Shown here one piece after another: positions 33,282-42,282 of a stretch of DNA of 64,000 bases. Below the pieces are notes generated by a model. It saw only the letters and a program-made list of their open reading frames with translations. It did no database searches and had not been told where the DNA came from. Numbering within the stretch: the first letter of the stretch is position 1; each line of letters opens with the position of its first letter. Made by a program: the position numbers and the translations under genes. Source of the DNA: an uncultured Bacteroidota bacterium (GTDB lineage: Bacteria; Bacteroidota; Bacteroidia; Bacteroidales; F082); assembly GCA_900542475.1 (NCBI GenBank), contig UQNO01000001.1:1-64000 (forward strand). Reading direction: 5' to 3'.

Positions 33282-34796
33282 TTACTTTCCGACGCAAAAA
33301 CGACTGAAAATATTGCATAGCACCTCGCCGTTTGTAACCTCGCCGGTGATGCTCCCGATGTGATATAGCGCTTGCCGCAAATCCTCGGCTATCAAATCAG
33401 CGGAGAGGCCGCTTTTCAAGCCCTCATCGACTTTCTTCAGACTTTCGGCGGCATTGTTAAGCGCCTCGAAATGTCTGACGTTGGTTACCAAGACATCGTT
33501 GGCGCCGATGTCAAAGTTTTTGGTGTGATATCTTATGTCCTTCTTCAAACCCTCAATGTCCTCTGGTTTTTTCGCAGATATAATCTTATAATGCATCAGA
33601 TTTCGAATGTCGTATAAATCACGTCCGGTGACACTGTAACAGTACTCGTCAGTCATATAACCGCCGTTGGATTCTATGTTTTTCTCTATGGTTTGTTTGA
33701 TTTCCCATCGTATATTGTCGTCGATGGAGTAATACTTGGGAATATCAATCTTGTCATTCTTGTTAATAAGTAGTAACAAGGTCTGTTTCAACAAGTTGAC
33801 ATGCGATATTATCTCTCTGGCGGAGTCAAAAAGATGATTTAAATTTTTAGTTCCGTCAAGCATGCCGATTACTATGTCGGCTTCGGCAATCTTCTTATAA
33901 GTGCGCTCAATGCCAATTTTTTCAATGGTTTCGTCTGTTTCGCGTATTCCTGCGGTATCGATGAAACGGTACATTGTCCCCTCAATGCTGAACGTCTCTT
34001 CAATGGTGTCGCGTGTCGTGCCCTCAATGTCGCTGACGATAGCGCGTTCTTCTCCTAAAATGGCGTTCAACAAAGTGCTTTTGCCTGTGTTGGTCTCGCC
34101 GACAATGGCTACTGGAATACCATGCTTTATCGCATTTCCCATTCTGAATGTATGAGTTAGCTTTTTGATGTGGTTTACAATAGTATCTAAAAGCTCTTTT
34201 AATTTCGACCTGTCGGCAAACTCCACGTCTTCTTCCGAAAAGTCAAGTTCCAACTCCAAGAGGGAGGTCAAATCGATGAGTTTTGAGCGCAAGTCGCGTA
34301 GTTCGTTTGAGAAACCGCCTTTGAGTTGATTCACCGCGATCCTGTGCTCCGCCGCATTTTGCGACGCTATCAGGTCGGCAACTGCCTCGACCTGTGCCAA
34401 GTCGAGCTTCCCGTTGATGAAAGCTCGTTTCGAGAACTCTCCGGGTTGGGCAAGCCTGCATCCGTGCATACATAACAACTCCAAAATCTTATATTGTACG
34501 AAATATGAGCCGTGACAACTTATTTCGACAGAGTCCTCTCCAGTGTAAGAGTGTGGTGCTTTGAAAAACATCACCAAAGCATCGTCAACCATCGGTTTGT
34601 CGTCGGGTGCCGGGTCGAAAATCTCTCCATAATATGCCTTGTACGGCTCTGTTTCATTGATTTTAAGTGCCTTGACTTTTCTTCTGAATATAAGGTGTGC
34701 TATCGAATGGCTTTCGCTCCCCGACAGTCTTATGACTGCGATGGCACCGCTTCCCGAAGCTGTCGCAATGGCACAGATTGTGTCGTGCTTGCTCAT
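33282..34796 (-). CDS. mnmE: tRNA modification GTPase MnmE
   Basis: Works with MnmG to place cmnm5 groups on U34 of tRNAs. The N-terminal folate-binding domain starts with the typical DTICAIATASGSGAIAVIRLSG. A helical domain follows, split by a Ras-like G domain with Walker A GETNTGKS, the switch region GTTRDTIEE and the DTAG motif. The C-terminus is FCVGK, the conserved C-x-G-K in which Cys is needed for activity. At 504 aa it is about 45 residues longer than usual, with extra length in the second half of the G domain. It starts 2 bases after the stop of the exported thioredoxin-like gene and is probably co-transcribed with it. Confidence 0.95.
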   Translation of the reverse strand: MSKHDTICAIATASGSGAIAVIRLSGSESHSIAHLIFRRKVKALKINETEPYKAYYGEIFDPAPDDKPMVDDALVMFFKAPHSYTGEDSVEISCHGSYFVQYKILELLCMHGCRLAQPGEFSKRAFINGKLDLAQVEAVADLIASQNAAEHRIAVNQLKGGFSNELRDLRSKLIDLTSLLELELDFSEEDVEFADRSKLKELLDTIVNHIKKLTHTFRMGNAIKHGIPVAIVGETNTGKSTLLNAILGEERAIVSDIEGTTRDTIEETFSIEGTMYRFIDTAGIRETDETIEKIGIERTYKKIAEADIVIGMLDGTKNLNHLFDSAREIISHVNLLKQTLLLLINKNDKIDIPKYYSIDDNIRWEIKQTIEKNIESNGGYMTDEYCYSVTGRDLYDIRNLMHYKIISAKKPEDIEGLKKDIRYHTKNFDIGANDVLVTNVRHFEALNNAAESLKKVDEGLKSGLSADLIAEDLRQALYHIGSITGEVTNGEVLCNIFSRFCVGK

Positions 34797-34798
34797 AA

Positions 34799-35992
34799 TT
34801 AATCCATGTTTAAAATATACTCAACCTGTTCCGCCTTGATACGCTTCGCGATAATATGTTTGTCTTTGTCAAGGACATATATCATCGGAGTTGACTGTAT
34901 GTCGTACACCGAAAACAAATCTTTCATGTCAGTTGAATTGACCTCGACCGGAAAGATGACCATTTCCGGATGACGTTGGCGTGTGTCTTCCAAAATTCGG
35001 CCCTCTTGTGCGCATTTATGACAGGTTTTATCGTAGAAAATCACCGTGATATATGATGATTTGACGGAGTATAAGTCGCCGATTTCGGGCAGTTTCGCCC
35101 CAATCTTCAGATTTTCAAGATAATTGGCGCGGTCAGCCATGAGGTTTATGATGCTTTCCGACACGTTTTCTATCTCAAGCTTCAAAAAATACTCGTCAAC
35201 TATATGGATGAACACATCGTCAAGATTCATGTATTTCGGATTATAGTATTTTCTGAAGAAATACCATAAAAGATAATCACGGACTTCAACGCAGTCGCCA
35301 GCCGTTGTTATGAATTTGTCAATGTTTTCGTTGATTTGCCTGGCATCGTTGTAAAGGTTGTCGAAATACGTGTCTAACTTGTTGTCTATCATCGGGTATG
35401 TTAAAATCCGAGCATCGTCAAGGGGAAAACCGTCCCAGTAATCGGCCATTGTGCGTCTCTTTAATGAGTTTATCACCGTATTAATAAGTGCGTCTTTTTT
35501 CTTGATTTTCAACGATTCCTTATAAGTCTCCAAATCTTTTTTCAGTGAGTCGGCTTTTTTCCAATTATCGGGACGATAGCATTCTTCACTCTCCAAAACT
35601 GCAATGTTCGCTTCGGCTTCTCGCACTTTTGCCATCAATTTGTAATAAATCTTGGTCTCCTTGGCGCATCCTTTCACTTTATAAGTGTCCCAATTATCAA
35701 AGTCGTTGATAATCACTTTAAAATGCTGCTTTTTCCCTACTAAAACCTCCGTAAATGGAAATTTGTTGCTATTTGTCAGTAAATAAATGCCTTCTGGTAA
35801 CTTGCCTCTTTGCTTAATAGTGACAATTCCGTTTTTCATGGACAAGGTGTCAACAACAATTATTTTCGAGCCTCTGTATTTGCAAAAAAAACAAATGCTA
35901 TCTTGTTGATTGTCAATTAAAAATTTGATGTTAACCTGAGAGAAACCGAATAACGGCATTAATAAACAAAATAAAACGAAAATCTTTTTCAT
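34799..35992 (-). CDS. Exported thioredoxin-like protein (DUF4369/DUF5106-type)
   Basis: A 397-aa protein with a Sec signal peptide (MKKIFVLFCLLMPLFGFSQ). The middle part is helical and resembles the DUF4369/DUF5106 regions found in Bacteroidetes TlpA-like proteins. The C-terminal third is a thioredoxin fold with redox motif CHKC (in FYDKTCHKCAQEG) and the cis-Pro loop STPMIYVLD. It is probably a periplasmic or envelope thiol-disulfide protein. It is followed 2 bases later by mnmE, an association without obvious functional logic. Confidence 0.82.
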   Translation of the reverse strand: MKKIFVLFCLLMPLFGFSQVNIKFLIDNQQDSICFFCKYRGSKIIVVDTLSMKNGIVTIKQRGKLPEGIYLLTNSNKFPFTEVLVGKKQHFKVIINDFDNWDTYKVKGCAKETKIYYKLMAKVREAEANIAVLESEECYRPDNWKKADSLKKDLETYKESLKIKKKDALINTVINSLKRRTMADYWDGFPLDDARILTYPMIDNKLDTYFDNLYNDARQINENIDKFITTAGDCVEVRDYLLWYFFRKYYNPKYMNLDDVFIHIVDEYFLKLEIENVSESIINLMADRANYLENLKIGAKLPEIGDLYSVKSSYITVIFYDKTCHKCAQEGRILEDTRQRHPEMVIFPVEVNSTDMKDLFSVYDIQSTPMIYVLDKDKHIIAKRIKAEQVEYILNMD

Positions 35993-36053
35993 ATTGACAA
36001 ATAATTAAAACCCGTCATTTGGATTGACTGCTGAGAGTCGAAAAATGACGATG

Positions 36054-36061
36054 CAAAAATA
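36054..36061 (-). promoter_or_regulatory. -7 element of the thioredoxin-like/mnmE operon
   Basis: Minus-strand TATTTTTG, about 60 bases before the ATG at 35992. Confidence 0.55.
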
Positions 36062-36092
36062 ATTTTTTTTTATGTCATATCAAAATAATTTG

Positions 36093-36100
36093 TATTTTTG
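36093..36100 (+). promoter_or_regulatory. -7 element of the EEP nuclease gene
   Basis: TATTTTTG, 21 bases before the ATG at 36122. Confidence 0.65.
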
Positions 36101-36121
36101 TGCAACTAAAAACTATCGGAA

Positions 36122-37156
36122 ATGAGGCCTTTATCTAATTTAAAAGTCCCGTTGCTGTTCTGTTTAATCATTAAGATTCAGATAGTCGGCTCTTTTGCGG
36201 TGTTAGGGCAGGAGGGAGGGGAACTGCGCGTGGCGTTCTGGAATTTTGAAAATTTCTTCGATCCTTTCGCCGATTCGACAAGAGCGTATAATGAATTTAC
36301 CGAAAACGGCGGTCAACATTGGACAAAATCGCGATTTTACAAGAAACGGAACAATATGTACAAGGCAATTTTATCCTTGTCGGAAAATGAACCTTTGGCA
36401 GCTCTTGGAATTGCCGAGGTGGAAAATCAATATGTTCTGAATATGCTGTTTAGCCAAACGCCTTTGAAAACGCATAATTACCGGATTGTTCATTATGAGA
36501 GTGAAGACAAGCGTGGCATTGACGTGGCGATGGCATATTGTATCGATAAACTGCAACTTGTTTATTCCGAAGCCGTAAAGGTGTGCAACCCGAAAAATGA
36601 AAATTTCAAAACGCGCGATATCCTTTATGTTAAGTTTTATGACAGACGAGGAGATACAATTCATTGTTTTGTCAATCATTGGCCATCACGTTACGGTGGT
36701 GAAAGGGAGACTGTAAAACTGCGCGCTCTTGCAGCCAATACCTTGCGACACAAGGTGGATTCGCTTGTGTTTCTTCATCAAACAATACCCAAAATCATTG
36801 TTATGGGTGATTTTAACGATACTCCGGAAGACCCGAGTGTCAAGAACATATTATGTAACGGTGATGTCTTGGTGAATCTTTTCACTGATGGGAAAAAACT
36901 TGGTTTTGAAGGTACTTTGAAACATCAGTATAATTGGCAGATTTTTGACCAGATTATCGTTAGTAAGTCGTTGATTGACAATGATAGAGGTTTGATATAT
37001 GTGAAAAATAGCGCAACAATATTCCATGCGGATTTTCTTTTTGTGAAAGATGAGTCTTATGGAGGTGTCAAGTTGTTCAGAACCTATGTCGGACCGAAAT
37101 ATCTTGGCGGATTCAGCGATCATCTGCCAGTGTATATAAATTTGATTTACAAGTGA
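36122..37156 (+). CDS. Exported endonuclease/exonuclease/phosphatase-family protein
   Basis: A 344-aa member of the EEP (DNase I-like) superfamily with a signal peptide, so probably periplasmic or secreted. All catalytic motifs are visible: Asn in VAFWNFENFFDP, Glu in GIAEVEN, the His in FVNHWPSR, DFND in VMGDFNDTPEDPS, and the final SDH in GGFSDHLPVYI. The substrate may be nucleic acid or a phosphoester. Its stop codon is directly next to that of the convergent AddB-like gene, with no spacer. Confidence 0.87.
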   Translation: MRPLSNLKVPLLFCLIIKIQIVGSFAVLGQEGGELRVAFWNFENFFDPFADSTRAYNEFTENGGQHWTKSRFYKKRNNMYKAILSLSENEPLAALGIAEVENQYVLNMLFSQTPLKTHNYRIVHYESEDKRGIDVAMAYCIDKLQLVYSEAVKVCNPKNENFKTRDILYVKFYDRRGDTIHCFVNHWPSRYGGERETVKLRALAANTLRHKVDSLVFLHQTIPKIIVMGDFNDTPEDPSVKNILCNGDVLVNLFTDGKKLGFEGTLKHQYNWQIFDQIIVSKSLIDNDRGLIYVKNSATIFHADFLFVKDESYGGVKLFRTYVGPKYLGGFSDHLPVYINLIYK

Positions 37157-39889
37157 TTAACCACGTTTGCAGATGTTCTTGAAATCGCAAAAACTGCAGT
37201 TTTTCACATCTTCGGTTTGTCTAAACGGAATGTCCTTGTTGAAAAGCTCTTCCAAGAACTCGTTGAAGTATCTCGTGCCGGAATCTTCAAACGATGTGTT
37301 CAATTCATGGAGCTCGTTGATTTCCAAGTTGTATATTCCGTGGCTGAGCTTCTGGAATCCGACTATGCCGGGTTTTATCAAATCGGGATTGATGTCGCGA
37401 TGATTGTGCAAATACAAGTGTTTGTACATCAACAACTGTATTGATTTCTCTGCCATCGATGTGATTTTGTCATTTTTGATGCCAATTTTCACGTCGTAGG
37501 GATTTACTTTGCCTGTTTTGTAATCAATAATCCTGATTTCGTCATTGACTTTGTCGATTCTGTCGGCGAAACCATGTAATTTTACTTTGTATCCCAGAAT
37601 GTCGGTTTCTTTGCTTAACTCAACCTCTGTGTCAATAATCGATAACTGTATGCCTGTTTTCAGGAACTCTCTTTCATATCTAATGAAATTCTTCAACATG
37701 TTCTCGATTACCACCTTGTTTAGATAATTGAATCCCGTTTCAGGCAATCCACTGGTAAATCCATTGTCAATCAATGATTTCCGATAACTTTCTTTGAGAT
37801 GTTTTTTAGATACTATGTCAAACAGTGCCAATGAAATCACTTCGTTGCCAAATAATTTGTAGAAATTGTCAAGGGTGGCATGAATAATGCTTCCGACAAC
37901 ATTGGCCTGGAGCTCTTCGTCTGGTGTTTTGTCTTCGATTCTCTCAATGATTTTCCAATAAAATTGAAGAGGACATCTCACATAAACTCCGATAGAAGTA
38001 GGAGAGAGTGTGTGGATTTTTTTGAGAATATCGCCTGTCTTTTCAACTTCTATCTTGCGTTGCTTCTCATTGATTGATGGCGATTTGTATTGATAATGTT
38101 CAAGTGTTGCTTTATTATTGTCTTTAGCGTATTCGTATTCCAGTTGTTTTATGAAACGGCTGGGTTCGCCCATGCCAGACAAATCAGCGATGTTGTTGTA
38201 ATATAGGTTGATTTCTTTGGCGTTTTGTAATAAACGATAGAAATGATATGCGTAAATCGCCTGTTGCTGGTCGTATGTAGGCAAACCGTATGCCTTGCGT
38301 AAATCATGAGGAATCAAGCTGTTGTTGTTCTTGTTTTGAGGTAAAATGCCCTCGTTTACACTCAAAAAATGTATTACATCGAAATCAAGATTTCTGGTCT
38401 CAAGCAATCCCATGATTTGCAAACCGTCTTTGTCGCCTTTTAAATTGATGGACATTTGACTTGCTACTTGTGCATAAAGCATCTGTAAATCAAAGACTTG
38501 GATGTAATCAGAATACTTTTTCAACAACAACTCAAGCCTATTGGCAATTCTACCTGCGACGCTTATCTGATTCTTGACGAAATTATTGTCTTTTTCAAGT
38601 TTCGCAATGGAAAGAAGCAAAATCTCCTTTATTGAAAGGATACAATCATTGGCATCAGTCCATTTTTCAGCCAAAATATTCAGAAATTTGAAAAGTTGTT
38701 TGTTTTTTTCAAAATATTTAAAGTCGGATTTCTTGAAATAATAAACCGAATCTTTCGCCTTTTTCATCAGCCAGGAATTCAAATTGTCATAGTCAAATCC
38801 TTTGAAAATCAATTTGATAAAGTCAGAATTACATAAGCGAATAAATGTCCATAGGTAGATAGTGTCATCAACATCGGAAAACACGTTTTGATATTTAAAC
38901 CATTGCTCTATAAAATGATAGACCACCGTCTTGTCAAATGGATATCCCATCGTGACTTTAATATTTCCCTTGGATTCTGGAATTGCGTTTAAAACAGGTA
39001 TCAGCAACGACTCGTCGGCGAGAACAATCACTTGTTTGTCTGTTTCGTTTCTGGTTTGTTCCTTTAATTTTAGTTGCAATGCGTTTGTTTGAACAGCATT
39101 GCCGGACACGCTAATGATATCTATCTTTTTTTCTTGGTTCAAAAAACTGTCGCCGATAAAGTTTTTCTCAATATCCGGGTGTTTTTGAAAGAATTTTCTG
39201 GCAAAATAACCTGCTTCTTGTTTTTTATCCTCGAAATAATACTTGTCCAAGTCCCACAAAATCACCGCGTTATTATTTTCAACCATTCTGACGATTATGC
39301 TTTCTTCCGTGGCTGTCAACGCATTGAAACCGGCGAAAATGATATTTCTATCTCGTGTGCATTTCTGTAATGTCGCATCGTCATACGATGCTATCGTTTT
39401 GGTTATCAAGCCATAATAACCTTGTCCTTGTTTTTTAATTGCTTCATGGAGACTATTGTAATAGGTGAGAAGCGATGCGAAAAACTTCAGATAATTCGAT
39501 TCCACGCCGCTTTCAAGGTTGAGATTCCAGTCCTCAATCTCTTTCGCGTCTTTCAAATGAGTAAAAAGCTTTTCAGCATTCACACCGTATTGGTCTATTT
39601 CATCAAAATCTTTGGCCATCTGTGCTGCATAAGGGAAAAACTCTTGGTTCATTTTGATAATTTCGAATATAACATCAATATTATCAATAAGTTGTAATCC
39701 GCTCCATTCCTCCATTGCTTGCTGGATGGAAAGAATTTGCGGCACCCAGAAATTGTTCTTTATTGTAAACGCCAATTCAGTTCTCAACTGCAAAGCGGCG
39801 CGTTTATTAGGGAAAACAATGGTGATATTTTCCTTTGTTAAATCGTAATGACTTGTTATATAATCACTTATCTTCTTGATGAAAGCCAT
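37157..39889 (-). CDS. AddB/RecB-like nuclease with iron-sulfur motif
   Basis: A 910-aa protein. The N-terminus (ITIVFPNKRAALQLRTEL) corresponds to the degenerate helicase start of AddB. A UvrD/AddB-like late motif is at FLSVNEGILPQNKNNN. The C-terminal PD-(D/E)XK nuclease has IRIIDYKTGKV. A Cys before the nuclease (VRCPLQFYW) and three at the end (CSFCDFKNIC) match the 4Fe-4S staple of AddB. It should act in double-strand-break processing with an AddA-like helicase, which is not in the window. It overlaps the nucleotidyltransferase gene by 22 bases and is the third gene of that operon. Confidence 0.85.
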   Translation of the reverse strand: MAFIKKISDYITSHYDLTKENITIVFPNKRAALQLRTELAFTIKNNFWVPQILSIQQAMEEWSGLQLIDNIDVIFEIIKMNQEFFPYAAQMAKDFDEIDQYGVNAEKLFTHLKDAKEIEDWNLNLESGVESNYLKFFASLLTYYNSLHEAIKKQGQGYYGLITKTIASYDDATLQKCTRDRNIIFAGFNALTATEESIIVRMVENNNAVILWDLDKYYFEDKKQEAGYFARKFFQKHPDIEKNFIGDSFLNQEKKIDIISVSGNAVQTNALQLKLKEQTRNETDKQVIVLADESLLIPVLNAIPESKGNIKVTMGYPFDKTVVYHFIEQWFKYQNVFSDVDDTIYLWTFIRLCNSDFIKLIFKGFDYDNLNSWLMKKAKDSVYYFKKSDFKYFEKNKQLFKFLNILAEKWTDANDCILSIKEILLLSIAKLEKDNNFVKNQISVAGRIANRLELLLKKYSDYIQVFDLQMLYAQVASQMSINLKGDKDGLQIMGLLETRNLDFDVIHFLSVNEGILPQNKNNNSLIPHDLRKAYGLPTYDQQQAIYAYHFYRLLQNAKEINLYYNNIADLSGMGEPSRFIKQLEYEYAKDNNKATLEHYQYKSPSINEKQRKIEVEKTGDILKKIHTLSPTSIGVYVRCPLQFYWKIIERIEDKTPDEELQANVVGSIIHATLDNFYKLFGNEVISLALFDIVSKKHLKESYRKSLIDNGFTSGLPETGFNYLNKVVIENMLKNFIRYEREFLKTGIQLSIIDTEVELSKETDILGYKVKLHGFADRIDKVNDEIRIIDYKTGKVNPYDVKIGIKNDKITSMAEKSIQLLMYKHLYLHNHRDINPDLIKPGIVGFQKLSHGIYNLEINELHELNTSFEDSGTRYFNEFLEELFNKDIPFRQTEDVKNCSFCDFKNICKRG

Positions 39890-40614
39890 AGTTCTGCGTT
39901 TTTCAATTGTTCTTGTGTACCCAAATCAAACCAATAGTCGGGACGAATAAGTTTTGATGCGACTTTTTGATTTTCAGCTATTTTTTGATAAAGACCGAAA
40001 ACATAGCAAGGTTTCACCTCGAAATCTTTGAAATATTGTGGTCTGAATAGATGTATTCCGCTGAACGACAGTAGTTTACAATCTGTTGGCAATTCGTTTG
40101 CGCCATCAAAAACAAGCGTTTCGGTATTATAACGTCCTAAAAAATTATCTTGATTGTCAAACACCAATTTGCGTTGGCTGTTACGTTCTTGTGTCAGAAG
40201 CCAAGCGGCATGGTCGCTTTTCCGGAAAGCATCGTAAAAGCCTTTTAAATCAACATTTGTAAGCACATCGACATTATGGACGAGGACGGCTTCGCTTTGC
40301 GCGAAATGGGGCAGGGCCTGCAAAATGGCGCCTCCGGTGTCCATCAGCAGAGGGCGCTCGTCGGATATTTCAATCTTGACGCTCTCGTCATTTCTGTCAC
40401 TTAAAAATTCCATGATCTGTTCTCCGAAATGATGAATGTTGACAACGATATGATTGAAATCCTGTTTTATCAAAGATTCTAATATTACTGTAAGTAAAGG
40501 CTTGTTATTTATTGATACTAAAGCCTTTGGAGTATTACTTGTCAATTCCTTTAAACGTGTTCCGAGACCTGCCGCGAGAATAAATGCCGTCCTTCTACCT
40601 TGCTTCATAAACAT
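39868..40614 (-). CDS. MurU-like sugar-1-phosphate nucleotidyltransferase
   Basis: A 248-aa (or 246-aa, from ATG 40608) enzyme of the NTP_transferase family. It has the nucleotide-binding signature ILAAGLGTRLKELTSNTPKAL, the metal-site Asp in VHNVDVL, and the late substrate region DYWFDLGTQEQL. The short size fits MurU, which makes UDP-MurNAc from MurNAc-1-phosphate in peptidoglycan recycling. It overlaps by 20 bases the gene for an AmgK-type kinase, which would make the sugar-1-phosphate. Other sugar-1-phosphate substrates remain possible. Confidence 0.83.
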   Translation of the reverse strand: MFMKQGRRTAFILAAGLGTRLKELTSNTPKALVSINNKPLLTVILESLIKQDFNHIVVNIHHFGEQIMEFLSDRNDESVKIEISDERPLLMDTGGAILQALPHFAQSEAVLVHNVDVLTNVDLKGFYDAFRKSDHAAWLLTQERNSQRKLVFDNQDNFLGRYNTETLVFDGANELPTDCKLLSFSGIHLFRPQYFKDFEVKPCYVFGLYQKIAENQKVASKLIRPDYWFDLGTQEQLKNAELWLSSRR

Positions 40615-42115
40615 GACTTATATGTTGTGCCAAATGATTTATTTCCACGTTAATCATCGGATAGTTTTCATGAATCAGCCTGCCGACGGTCTGCGCAAAA
40701 TATACCGAGCGATGCTGTCCTCCGGTACACCCGAAATTGATTTGCAGATTTTTAAATCCGCGTTCCAAATAGTTATCAATTGATTGATAAACAATCATTT
40801 GAACATTCTGTAAGAAGCAATGTACATCGGCTTCATTTTCCAAAAACTCCTTGACATCGGCATCTTCGCCGGTGCTTTTTTTGAAGTCGGCATAACGTCC
40901 GGGATTCGGCAACGCTCTGCAATCAAACACGAACCCGCCGCCATTGCCGCTCTTGTCGGGAGGAATGCCCCCGTTTTTAAATGAGAAGCTGTTTACGGAG
41001 ACTGTAAGTCGTTTTGGCTCAGTAGTTTCATATTTTAACAACAGAATATCGAATTGTCTGATTATTGCCTGCAATTCAGGCAGTTCAAACGGCAAATCCC
41101 ATTTTTCGTTTGCCTTTATAAGTTCTCGAATAGCGTATGGAATGCTCTGTATGAAGTGCAACTTTTTCTGTATCAAGCCTCTGAAGCCGTAAGCGCCAAG
41201 TACTTGCAGCAGCCTCAAAAGCACAAAGGCCGGGAAATATGCATCGAATGATTCGACGGCGATGGCTCTCTCTGTTCCGCCGCGCATCTGTCGAGACGAC
41301 AGACTTTCAACGTCATTGCCATAGGCCGAGGTGTATATGGAAATTTTATCTTTATAATACTCAATCAAATGATGTTTAATGTCTTCTGGAATCCTCGCCT
41401 TCACTTGATAGAGCAGCGAAACCACGTCATATTGCAGAGGCCCTTTCCTGCCACCTTGATAATCAATGAAATATGGTTCGTTATCAACAATCATGATGTT
41501 TCTGGACTGAAAATCACGATACATGAAAAAATCAGACGGGGCTTCCAAAATGTATTTCGCAAGTTTTTGAAAATCAACGTCTAAACGTGTCTCGTTAAAC
41601 GAAATCTCTTCTTGTTCTTTCAAAAAACAATATTTGAAATAGTTTAAATCATCCATGATTGACATCTCATCGAATGAGGGAGTGGGAAATGCTTTTGAAT
41701 AGTCAAGACCTTGATGTCCAATCATTTGAAAATCAACAAGTTTATCGAGTGATTTTTTATATAATGCTATTGTGGTGTCATCAAATTCGCCACTTTTCAG
41801 ACATTTTTCAACATAACTAAAAAGAGTGTCGTCGCCTAAATCGGTCTGGATGTAAATTTCTTTATCAGATGATATGGCTAAAATCTCAGGAACAGGAAGT
41901 TTACATTCATGAAAATGCTTTGAAAAACAGAAGAAAGCGTCGTTTTCTTCAATGTTGATATTATATACGCCAATCAAAAAACGCCGGTCGGTCTTCACTC
42001 GAAAATAGCGTCTTGATGAGCCGGAACTCGGCATCGCAGCCGTTTCCAATATCTTTTCCCCAAGAGTTTCAACGAGTTCCGCAATCGTTTTGTTTATCTC
42101 TTCCACTGTAAGCAT
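40595..42115 (-). CDS. AmgK-like amino-sugar kinase fused to a RapZ C-terminal domain
   Basis: A 506-aa two-domain protein. Residues about 1-340 are an aminoglycoside-phosphotransferase-fold kinase with catalytic-loop MYRDFQSRNIMI and metal-binding FIDYQGG, as in AmgK, the anomeric MurNAc/GlcNAc kinase. Residues about 360-506 match the C-terminal domain of RapZ, with its signature FGCTGGQHRSVYFA. In E. coli that domain binds glucosamine-6-phosphate and regulatory RNAs. ATG 42115 is chosen because the ATG at 42136 overlaps a minus-strand promoter element. It heads the operon with the MurU-like and AddB-like genes. Confidence 0.87.
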   Translation of the reverse strand: MLTVEEINKTIAELVETLGEKILETAAMPSSGSSRRYFRVKTDRRFLIGVYNINIEENDAFFCFSKHFHECKLPVPEILAISSDKEIYIQTDLGDDTLFSYVEKCLKSGEFDDTTIALYKKSLDKLVDFQMIGHQGLDYSKAFPTPSFDEMSIMDDLNYFKYCFLKEQEEISFNETRLDVDFQKLAKYILEAPSDFFMYRDFQSRNIMIVDNEPYFIDYQGGRKGPLQYDVVSLLYQVKARIPEDIKHHLIEYYKDKISIYTSAYGNDVESLSSRQMRGGTERAIAVESFDAYFPAFVLLRLLQVLGAYGFRGLIQKKLHFIQSIPYAIRELIKANEKWDLPFELPELQAIIRQFDILLLKYETTEPKRLTVSVNSFSFKNGGIPPDKSGNGGGFVFDCRALPNPGRYADFKKSTGEDADVKEFLENEADVHCFLQNVQMIVYQSIDNYLERGFKNLQINFGCTGGQHRSVYFAQTVGRLIHENYPMINVEINHLAQHISHVYEAR

Positions 42116-42133
42116 AACTAAAATTTTAGCACA

Positions 42134-42141
42134 CAAACTTA
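42134..42141 (-). promoter_or_regulatory. -7 element of the AmgK-RapZ operon
   Basis: Minus-strand TAAGTTTG. It overlaps the codon at 42136, so translation should start at 42115. Confidence 0.55.
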
Positions 42142-42182
42142 CAATTTTTTTTTAAAAAAACCACAAATGAAGATAAATTTAT

Positions 42183-42190
42183 TATCTTTG
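42183..42190 (+). promoter_or_regulatory. -7 element of the DUF349 gene
   Basis: TATCTTTG, leaving a leader of about 85 bases before the ATG at 42283. I see no clear regulatory fold in the leader. Confidence 0.6.
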
Positions 42191-42282
42191 CAGCCTATTT
42201 TAACTCTAATATCGAGTTTTGTATAAGCAAAATTCTGATAACGACTTAATTAAATTATTGATTATCAAATATTTATCAAAAG

